Shown piece after piece: positions 8,757-15,526 of a stretch of DNA of 64,000 nucleotides. A program made the translations under genes and the position numbers. The DNA is from JAIQFF01 sp963788505 (GTDB lineage: Bacteria; Acidobacteriota; Terriglobia; Terriglobales; Acidobacteriaceae): NCBI GenBank assembly GCA_963788505.1, contig CAWBGY010000009.1, positions 806,001 to 870,000 on the forward strand. Reading direction: 5' to 3'. The notes below the pieces were generated by a model. The model searched no databases and was not told the origin of the DNA. It saw only the letters and a program-made list of their open reading frames with translations. Each line of letters begins with the position of its first letter. The stretch's first letter is position 1.

Positions 8757-9314
8757 TTTGAAGAGTCTAGCTCATTGGCCAGGCAAGTTTGGTTCGACCG
8801 CCGCTGGTGTCTCTCCCGTATTGAGGACGGCATCGATGACAAGCTGGCCCTCGGCGCAAACCGCAGGGATGCCCTCGCGACAGCCGGCGAGACGCCGTCG
8901 CCACCAGGATCAACCCCATCAGGGCCCGATATTTGCGGCGATTCCCCCGTTCTGAGGCCTTCCCGCCTGTCCAGATACCTGAGTAACGTCTGTAGTACTT
9001 TGGTTATGCAATTGGGGTACTGATCGAACCGACTGTATAAACACCACATTTACTGGTATCCATTATTTGCGATGGCACTATGGATGGTACCATCGTTGAA
9101 CTCCCGCCCAGGCACTTTCCAGAAAACAGGTATAAAACCCGGTAAAACCCGAAGATACGCCTTGACCTTGGCACTTTACCGGTTGATATATGCTCAGCAC
9201 ACCTAAATTCACTCGAACGCAATTTGTACGAGGAATTTTCTCCCAACGTTTTGCCCGGCAGTCCGGGAAATCGGCTGCGTTACGGGCCTGAATCTGTGGA
9301 AAGGGTTTGGAACT
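8757..9314. other. Long spacer upstream of the pil cluster
   Basis: 558 bases between the CDF gene and the HTH gene. No convincing gene is present. The last 250 bases are AT-richer than the surroundings, with three GGCACT motifs (9074, 9111 and 9170) and a candidate promoter at 9162-9190. The half next to the CDF gene has protein-like minus-strand fragments without a start codon. Confidence 0.5.
9162..9190 (+). promoter_or_regulatory. Candidate sigma-70-type promoter for the pil cluster
   Basis: TTGACC (9162-9167) and GATATA (9185-9190) are separated by 17 bases, about 125 bases upstream of the HTH start. The -10 match is weak; an overlapping TATATG (9187-9192) is an alternative at 19 bases. 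Confidence 0.3.
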
Positions 9315-9551
9315 ATGGCCGACTCGCGTGAAGTCATGAACATTCGCCAGGCGTCGCAGTACCTGGGAGTGAGTCCGGACACGCTTTACAAGTATGTAGG
9401 CGAGCAGAAGATTCCCGCTTTCAAGCTGGGCAACCGCTGGCGCTTCAAGAAGTCGAGGCTGGACCAGTGGATGGAAGAGAAGTCGAGCCAGATGGAAGCG
9501 AAAAGCAAGAAGAAACCGAAGGCGGCTGGTAAGGCTGCCGGGCAACCGTAA
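9315..9551 (+). CDS. Excisionase/MerR-type HTH DNA-binding protein
   Basis: 78 residues. Residues about 6-55 form a winged HTH of the excisionase family (MNIRQASQYLGVSPDTLYKY, IPAFKLGNRWRFKKSRLDQW), followed by a Lys/Ala-rich basic tail. A weak GGAAAGG lies nine bases before the ATG. It ends 11 bases before pilM and is surely co-transcribed with the pilus genes. Despite the family name there is no integrase or att site here, so I read it as a regulator or nucleoid-type DNA binder for this operon rather than a recombination factor. The target is not known. Confidence 0.85.
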   Translation: MADSREVMNIRQASQYLGVSPDTLYKYVGEQKIPAFKLGNRWRFKKSRLDQWMEEKSSQMEAKSKKKPKAAGKAAGQP

Positions 9552-9562
9552 AAGGCGGGCAC

Positions 9563-10618
9563 ATGTTTGGATTGGGATCAAAAACGATTGTGGGTCTGGA
9601 TGTGGGATCTTCCAGCATCAAGGCTGTGGAGCTGAGGAAGGGACGCAACGGTATCGAAGTGGCGCACCTGGGCCTGGAGCCGCTGGCGCCGGATATCGTC
9701 GTGGATTCCATGATCGTGGATTCCGGAACGGTCTCGAGCGCGATCTCCAAGCTCTTCACCGACAACGCCATCAAGGCCAAGGCCGTGGCCACGGCGGTAA
9801 GCGGCCACTCGGTGATTGTAAAGAAAATCTCGCTGCCCTCGATGAGCGACCAGGAATTGGCCGATACCATCGAGAAGGAAGCGGCGCAGCATATTCCTTT
9901 CGATCTGGCCGATGTGAGTCTCGACTACCAGATCCTTTCCGAAGACGCCGGCAGCCCGCAGATGGACGTCCTGCTGGTGGCTGTCAAGAAAGACAAGATT
10001 CTGAACTACACCAACGTACTCTCGATGGCGGGCAAGACTCCGGCTATTGTGGACATCGACTCGCTGGCTTTGCAGAACTGCTATGAGTACAACTACGAAC
10101 CCGCGCCGGGACAAGTGGTGGCACTGTTGAACCTGGGCGCGAGCGTGATGAACATCAACATCGTGAAGGGCACCACGCCGCTGTTCCCGCGCGACGTGAG
10201 CGTAGGCGGTCATCAGTACACGGACTCGTTGCAGAAAGAACTGGACCTGAGCTTTGACGATGCTGAATCGCTGAAGCTGGGCCACAAGGTGGGCACGGTC
10301 AGCGAAGACGCCAAAACGCCCATCCTGCAGCAGGTGACCGAGATTATCGTGCTCGAAATTCAGAAGACGTTTGATTTCTTCCGCGCCAGTTCGGCGGGCG
10401 AGCACATTGAGAAGATTTATCTGGCAGGCGGTTCTTCCAAGGTTCCAGGTCTGGTCGAAGCGCTGCGCCAGGAGTTTTCGTTACCGGTGGAGATCTTCAA
10501 TCCGTTTCAGAAGATCGGCCTGCCGGCGGAAGGACCGGGAGTTCAGTTGATCGAGGAGAATGCCGGCCAGATGGCAGTTGCGGTGGGTTTGGCCTTAAGG
10601 AGTTTTGAAGACTTATGA
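9563..10618 (+). CDS. pilM: Type IV pilus assembly ATPase-like protein PilM
   Basis: 351 residues with the actin/FtsA-like fold of PilM: phosphate-1 motif VGLDVGSSSIKAVEL at residues 10-24, the family pattern EKEAAQHIPFDLADVSLDYQ, and adenosine motif IYLAGGSSKVPGL near 290. PilM sits on the cytoplasmic face of the inner membrane, where it binds the N-terminal tail of PilN and links the pilus motor to the alignment complex PilN-PilO-PilP. The stop overlaps the pilN start by four bases (ATGA), so the two are translationally coupled. Gene order pilM-N-O-P-Q is the canonical one. Confidence 0.97.
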   Translation: MFGLGSKTIVGLDVGSSSIKAVELRKGRNGIEVAHLGLEPLAPDIVVDSMIVDSGTVSSAISKLFTDNAIKAKAVATAVSGHSVIVKKISLPSMSDQELADTIEKEAAQHIPFDLADVSLDYQILSEDAGSPQMDVLLVAVKKDKILNYTNVLSMAGKTPAIVDIDSLALQNCYEYNYEPAPGQVVALLNLGASVMNINIVKGTTPLFPRDVSVGGHQYTDSLQKELDLSFDDAESLKLGHKVGTVSEDAKTPILQQVTEIIVLEIQKTFDFFRASSAGEHIEKIYLAGGSSKVPGLVEALRQEFSLPVEIFNPFQKIGLPAEGPGVQLIEENAGQMAVAVGLALRSFEDL

Positions 10619-11199
10619 TCCGAATCAACCTGCTGGGAGCACAAAAGGGAAAGAAGCGGTCCGCGGCTTCGGCAGCTGCCGTCATGGAAGTGGGTGACGT
10701 CGGCTCACCGATGGTGAAGGTGCTGGTGGTGCTGCTGGTGGCTGCCCTGGTCAACGTGGGCTACTGGTACCAGTTGGACAAACAGCATCGGGACATTGCC
10801 GCCAAGATGGAAGTGGCGATGCGGAAGAACGCCGAACTGGCTGACGTCAAGGCTCGCTACATGGAGCGCCAGCGTGAAGCCGAAAACTACAAGCGCCGGG
10901 TGGACGTGATCGACCAGCTGCGCGCGGCCCAGGCCGGACCGGTCAATCTGCTGAACACGATTGGCCAGACGGTGAACAGCACGGAAGCGGTTTGGCTGAA
11001 CAGCATGAAGGACCAGGGCGGCAGCGTGGATATCGATGGCATGGCCCTGAGCACCGACGCCGTGGCCACTCTGATCTCCAATCTGCAAAAGACCGGATAC
11101 TTCAAGAACATCGAAATCAAAGAGACCTACCAGGATGACTCCTACAAAGAAATGCAGGCATTCAACTTTACGTTGACCTGCGAGAAGGCGAAGTCCTAG
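10615..11199 (+). CDS. pilN: Type IV pilus alignment protein PilN
   Basis: 194 residues. The N-terminus MIRINLLG is the short conserved PilN motif that docks into PilM. One membrane helix lies at about residues 34-52 (VKVLVVLLVAALVNVGYWY), then a coiled coil and a periplasmic ferredoxin-like domain. It pairs with PilO in the inner membrane as part of the alignment complex. It overlaps pilM by four bases, and pilO follows after 14 bases with GGGAGGCGGG ahead of its start. Confidence 0.93.
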   Translation: MIRINLLGAQKGKKRSAASAAAVMEVGDVGSPMVKVLVVLLVAALVNVGYWYQLDKQHRDIAAKMEVAMRKNAELADVKARYMERQREAENYKRRVDVIDQLRAAQAGPVNLLNTIGQTVNSTEAVWLNSMKDQGGSVDIDGMALSTDAVATLISNLQKTGYFKNIEIKETYQDDSYKEMQAFNFTLTCEKAKS

Positions 11200-11213
11200 G
11201 GAGGCGGGAAAAT

Positions 11214-11867
11214 ATGGCTAACTTTAGCGAAATGCCGGGTATCAAACAGTGGGCAGCCTTGTTGGGTGGGGCGCTGGTACTTTCCGTCGCCTTGTATTTC
11301 ACCTTGTTCAAGAGCCAGCGGGAAGCCAATGCGACGGCCCAGGCCGCCCTGGAGACCAAGCTCCGTGAAAACGCGGAACTGGAATCCTATCGGCCCAAGC
11401 TGGTGGATATCGAACGCCAACTGGCCAGCCTCAAACAGCAGTTGGATATCGAGCGCAAGATCGTGCCCGACGAGAAAGAAGTGCCGGGCTTCATGAAGAT
11501 GATGAATGCCGAGGCTTCGAAAGCCGGCATCGAACTGCGCCGCTACACCTCGAAACCCACCACGGCGAAAGACTTCTACACCGAAGTACCTTTCGAGATG
11601 GAACTCGATGGCCCGTACTACTCGATGGTGAATTTCTTCGACAAAGTAGGCAAGCTGGAGCGCATCGTGAATGTTTCGGGTCTACAGGTGGCAACCACCA
11701 AGAAGCCAACGGACGCCAAGGCGAGACATACCTATCAGTACGCGCCGAACGAGAGCGTTGTGGCCACCTGCACGGCCACGACCTTCTACAGTCATGACAT
11801 GGCACCAGCGCCGAGCGCGCCTGGAAAACCAGGTCAACCCGGGGCGAAAAAGCAGGGGACCATATGA
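11214..11867 (+). CDS. pilO: Type IV pilus alignment protein PilO
   Basis: 217 residues: a short cytoplasmic N-terminus, one membrane helix at about 15-33 (ALLGGALVLSVALYFTLF), a coiled coil at about 40-80, and a periplasmic domain (FYTEVPFEMELDGPYYSMVN, FFDKVGKLERIVNVSGL) of the PilO family. The C-terminal 20 residues are Pro/Gly-rich and disordered. PilO forms a heterodimer with PilN and connects to PilP. The stop overlaps the pilP start by four bases. Confidence 0.93.
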   Translation: MANFSEMPGIKQWAALLGGALVLSVALYFTLFKSQREANATAQAALETKLRENAELESYRPKLVDIERQLASLKQQLDIERKIVPDEKEVPGFMKMMNAEASKAGIELRRYTSKPTTAKDFYTEVPFEMELDGPYYSMVNFFDKVGKLERIVNVSGLQVATTKKPTDAKARHTYQYAPNESVVATCTATTFYSHDMAPAPSAPGKPGQPGAKKQGTI

Positions 11868-12544
11868 AGCTGACGATCGGAATTCTTTTTCTGGGGATGG
11901 TGGCGGGAACTGCCTGGGGGCAGAACCCCGGCGTCATCAACAACACGCGGGACACGCTGAAGCCGGTGCAGCACAAATCAGCGGTCCACTCGAACCCGGC
12001 CTTGGCGGGCTCGCACGTAGGCGCGGCCAATCCGGCCCTGCCTGCCGGCGGTCCGGCAAAGAAAATGGCCGGCGCCTCGGCCACCAAAATTTCTGCCCGG
12101 CGGGTGTCGCTCAAAGCCAAGCCGGTCGCCGGACACAGGAAATCGGAGCCCCGGCAGCAGATCGCGGTAGAGAACCAGAAGAAGCCCGCGGAAGCGAAGG
12201 CGGACGCGCTCAAGCACATCGATCTGGCCAGCCGGCGGGATCCCTTCGTCAGTCCGGTGGTCAATCGCAGCATGCTGGGTTCGGGTTGCAGCGTTGGCAA
12301 GCGCTGCCTGGCGATCGACCAGATCAACCTCAAGGGTGTGGTGAAAGCTGATTCAGGCATGATCGCGGTCGTAGTCAACAGCTTGAACAAGGCCTATTTC
12401 CTGCGGGAGAACGATCCGGTGTTCAACGGTTATGTCGTAAAAATCACCGGTGATTCGATCATTTTCAAGGAAACGATACAAGACCGCCTGGGCAAGTCGG
12501 CGACCCGGGAAGTGACCAAGAAGATCACGACGTCAGCCGTTTAG
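11864..12544 (+). CDS. pilP: Type IV pilus biogenesis protein PilP
   Basis: 226 residues. A signal sequence (KLTIGILFLGMVAGTAWGQ) is followed by a Lys/Ala/Pro-rich linker (about 25-115) and a C-terminal PilP beta domain (SRRDPFVSPV, IDQINLKGVVKADSGMIAVV, AYFLRENDPVFNGYVVKIT). Classic PilP is a lipoprotein; no clear lipobox Cys is visible here, so this version may be held in place only through PilO and PilQ. It bridges the inner-membrane complex to the PilQ secretin. Confidence 0.88.
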   Translation: MKLTIGILFLGMVAGTAWGQNPGVINNTRDTLKPVQHKSAVHSNPALAGSHVGAANPALPAGGPAKKMAGASATKISARRVSLKAKPVAGHRKSEPRQQIAVENQKKPAEAKADALKHIDLASRRDPFVSPVVNRSMLGSGCSVGKRCLAIDQINLKGVVKADSGMIAVVVNSLNKAYFLRENDPVFNGYVVKITGDSIIFKETIQDRLGKSATREVTKKITTSAV

Positions 12545-12639
12545 GCGTCGATGGGATGGGCCGGGAAACCCGGCAGAAACGAATCTTGCGAGAAAGATAC
12601 GGGGCGAGCCAAGCGCAAGGCCCGTGGGGGAGAAGCGAA

Positions 12640-14724
12640 ATGCGAAAGCAATTCCTGATTGTTTTACTGCCGGTGCTGGTCGGGGTACTCCTGACCGCTT
12701 CGGCTCAGACCCAGAGCGCGGGCACGGACGCTCCCAAACACGCCGCCCTGCAGAAGGTGAGCGTCGTGCGCACCGCTGACGGCGTCAATGTGGAGATCCG
12801 GGCGCAGGGAGCGGTGAAGCCCCGACTGAGCACCCTGGACGGTCCCGCGCGCATCGTGGTCGATCTGCCGAATACGGTAGTCGCCACCTCGCACGGTCTT
12901 ATCACGGTCGACGGCGACGGAGTGAAAGAGGTACGGCTCGGTATGGACGGCCGCACCACTCCGACGACTCGCATTGTGGTGGATCTGGCCAAGGCGTGCC
13001 GCCACGAACTGTTGGCGGGCAGCGATAACACGCTGGTCCTGAAGCTGTACACCAAGTCCGTGGTTGCGAAAGCTGCGCCCCAGCCGGTGGTGGTAAAGGC
13101 CTCGGCCACGCAGCCCACCCTGGCGCCCAAGAGCGTCGTTGCAGCCGCGCCCACGGTCGCCGAGATTGTAGCTCCGGTGCACGAAGCCAAGCTGGTGCAG
13201 GCCTCGGCTCACGCCACGGATTTCGCCTTTATCGAACCTTCTTACCGGCCCAAGGATTCCGCCGCCGCCGACGATACCAAACCGGCTGCGGTTGATCCCT
13301 CCGCGCGCGCCGTTGCGGCCGCCGGAAAGTTTGCCGCCCGACCGGACGGCAACCTGTTGCCCCCGGCCAGCGCCGCCATGCAGTCCAGCGGCGTTCAACC
13401 CGCGGTCAACATGGCTGCCGAGCAGAAGGTGCAGGCTGCGCAGCAGCCCGCCGTCACTGGCCCCAAGTACACCGGCGAACCTATCTCGGTAAACCTGAAG
13501 GATGTCGACCTGAAAGACTTCTTCCGCTTGATCCACGAGATCAGCGGACTGAACGTGGTTCTCGATCCCAACGTCAAAGGTACGCTGACCATCGTCCTCG
13601 ACGATGTGCCGTGGGACCAGGCGCTGGACATCGTTCTGAAGAACAACGATCTGTCGCGGCAGCTGGAAGGCAACGTACTCCGCATCGCCACTGTCGAGAC
13701 CATGCGCAAGGAAGCTGAATCACGGCGCGCCCAGATTGAAGCCGAGGCGCTGGCCGTGGACAAGGTCACGGTCACCCGTTTCCTGAGCTACGCCCACTCC
13801 AAGGATGTCGTTCCCACAGTGAAGAATTTCCTCACCCAGCGGGGCGATGTCATCTCCGACGACCGGACCAATGCTCTGATCATCCAGGACATTCCTTCGG
13901 TGATGCCGGCGATCGACCGCCTCCTGACCCAGCTCGACCGCAAGACCCAGGAAGTGGAAATTGAAGCCCGCGTCGTAGCCGCAACCCGCAGTTTCGCACG
14001 CGATATCGGCACCCAGCTTGGTTTCGGCTGGGGTGATGGAAAAACCGCCATCGGCGGCGCGTCGGCGGTAGGAAATTCGCCGACGACAGTCGGTGGTTTG
14101 ACGCCGGGCTATATCACGGCTGGCAGCGCCACCTCGGGAAGCCAGATTCCTCTGTTCTCGAACCTGCCCGTCACCAGCCCCAACAGCGGCCTGACCTTCG
14201 TCAATGCCAGCAACAATGTGCGCATCGACGCTATCCTCACCTTGGCTGAGTCGCGCGGACTGTTGAAAATACTGTCCCGTCCCCGGGTGGTAACGCAGAA
14301 CAACATTCAGGCTCTGGTTCGCCAGGGCGTGCGCGTACCCATCGTGACCCAGGCCCAGCTCGGCGGCCCGCCCACCGTGACTTACGTGGACGCGTTCCTG
14401 CGCTTGACCGTGGTTCCGCAGATCACGTCGGAAGGCACCATCTTCCTGAACGTGGATGTGGAAAACACAACTCCTGACTTCGGCCGTACGGTTCAGGGCA
14501 ACCCGACGCTGATCACCCAGCAGGCAACCACCCAGGTCCTGGTGACCGACGGTGGCACGGTGGTCATCGGCGGCGTGATCCAGACCCAGAACTCGGTCAA
14601 CATCTCGCAGGTGCCGTTGCTGGGCAACATCCCGATGCTGGGCAACCTGTTCAAGCGGCGAAGCGTCAGCACCTCCAACCAGGAGCTGATTTTCTTCATC
14701 ACCCCGCGCATCATTCAGACATAG
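12640..14724 (+). CDS. pilQ: Type IV pilus secretin PilQ
   Basis: 694 residues from ATG 12640, preceded by GGGGGAGAAG; the frame is open to 12556 but the extra residues lack signal-peptide character. Signal peptide about 1-27; one AMIN domain about 40-140 (peptidoglycan binding); an Ala/Pro-rich linker; the N0/STN domain from about 282 (ISVNLKDVDLKDFFRLIHEI); an N1 domain about 375-445; and the secretin barrel, about 460-690 (LLKILSRPRVVTQNN, VLVTDGGTVVIGGVIQTQ, VPLLGNIPMLGNLFKRR, LIFFITPRII). It forms the outer-membrane pore for the pilus. A terminator follows it, so the cluster ends here. Confidence 0.97.
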   Translation: MRKQFLIVLLPVLVGVLLTASAQTQSAGTDAPKHAALQKVSVVRTADGVNVEIRAQGAVKPRLSTLDGPARIVVDLPNTVVATSHGLITVDGDGVKEVRLGMDGRTTPTTRIVVDLAKACRHELLAGSDNTLVLKLYTKSVVAKAAPQPVVVKASATQPTLAPKSVVAAAPTVAEIVAPVHEAKLVQASAHATDFAFIEPSYRPKDSAAADDTKPAAVDPSARAVAAAGKFAARPDGNLLPPASAAMQSSGVQPAVNMAAEQKVQAAQQPAVTGPKYTGEPISVNLKDVDLKDFFRLIHEISGLNVVLDPNVKGTLTIVLDDVPWDQALDIVLKNNDLSRQLEGNVLRIATVETMRKEAESRRAQIEAEALAVDKVTVTRFLSYAHSKDVVPTVKNFLTQRGDVISDDRTNALIIQDIPSVMPAIDRLLTQLDRKTQEVEIEARVVAATRSFARDIGTQLGFGWGDGKTAIGGASAVGNSPTTVGGLTPGYITAGSATSGSQIPLFSNLPVTSPNSGLTFVNASNNVRIDAILTLAESRGLLKILSRPRVVTQNNIQALVRQGVRVPIVTQAQLGGPPTVTYVDAFLRLTVVPQITSEGTIFLNVDVENTTPDFGRTVQGNPTLITQQATTQVLVTDGGTVVIGGVIQTQNSVNISQVPLLGNIPMLGNLFKRRSVSTSNQELIFFITPRIIQT

Positions 14725-14753
14725 CAAGCAGTAGCCACAAGGTAGAAGTAAAG

Positions 14754-14797
14754 ACAGCCGCCGGCATCCTGAAGTCTCAGGGCCGGCGGTTTTGCTT
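14754..14797 (+). terminator. Rho-independent terminator after pilQ
   Basis: CCGCCGGC pairs with GCCGGCGG across a loop of about 18 bases, followed by TTTTGCTTTG. It lies about 35 bases after the pilQ stop. Confidence 0.65.
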
Positions 14798-14864
14798 TGC
14801 CCGCATCCGTTTCCTCGTGGCGTGTGGAAGGGCACGGCTTTAGTGGTGGCAGAAAAATCGTAGT

Positions 14865-14927
14865 GTCATCCTGAGCGGAAACGGGCCATTCGCTTTGCGA
14901 ATGGCCCGGTGGAGTCGAAGGACCCCT
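14865..14927. repeat. Dispersed palindromic element, conserved ends with variable hairpin
   Basis: Begins GTCATCCTGAGCGG and ends GGAGTCGAAGGACCCCT; the centre is a hairpin GGGCCATTCGC TTT GCGAATGGCCC. The same ends recur at 20629, 31603, 31729 and 51991 around other hairpins. Confidence 0.8.
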
Positions 14928-15526
14928 AGCATCTTGACGGGGGCTGGCCCACGTTCTCTCTGGCCCGTTGAGGAAGTTCACCGTTTTCGACGGGTGGGTG
15001 CCTCGGACTTCACCTTACCTATTCCTTGAACTCGTCACGTCCCACAGCTTCGATGTAACGATTCTTCGATGCTATAGCCGCGATCGTACTCTGCAAAAAA
15101 TCAGGCGACAGCAAAAGTGTGCGTCGTTTCTTCGTTAAAAACCAGGGTCAATGATTTTTCGCCAATTCAGCGCTTGTTTTCGTGTTGTCGCCCCACCGCA
15201 ACTTCCCCGAAGCCCGTTTCTGGCCAACCGATAGACGTTGATAGTTCGGTGGCCATAAGCGCGTTTGTCGATACTAATCCGACGGACGAACGATAACGTC
15301 CGGGTTGCCCGTGATCCAGGAATTATCTTGAGGTGTAACAAAATGCAAGTAGATCCTGCATGTGGCGACTGCCCGTCGTTTGGCCCGGACAAACCAAAAA
15401 AGGAAGAGTCTTGGGCAGCAGCAAGTTTGAGCCTATAATTCCGACCTTGAAGCACATACGCATTGGGATGTGCTTCCCAATGATGAGGGACTTGGCGCGT
15501 ATCTCGTCCGCTGAACAAGACTCACC

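Larger units (their letters stand above)
14725..15526. other. Spacer between pilQ and the kinase gene
   Basis: 802 bases with no convincing gene. It holds the pilQ terminator, a dispersed palindromic element at 14865-14927, and an 8-base perfect hairpin CATTGGGA/TCCCAATG at 15461-15482, about 45 bases before the kinase start. The rest shows nothing recognisable. Confidence 0.6.

Noticed and set aside
8780..9000. Minus-strand protein-like fragments upstream of the CDF gene (for example GIPAVCAEGQLVIDAVLN)
   Set aside because: No start codon, the pieces fall in different frames, and no family could be recognised; possibly an old gene remnant but not supportable.
9170..9190. TTGGCAC as the -24 part of a sigma-54 promoter for the pil cluster
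   Set aside because: The -12 GC element is not at the required spacing (GGTT is found instead).
15135..15518. 127-codon minus-strand frame in the spacer before the kinase
   Set aside because: Composition is not protein-like, it has no recognisable motif and it crosses the hairpin region before the kinase start.
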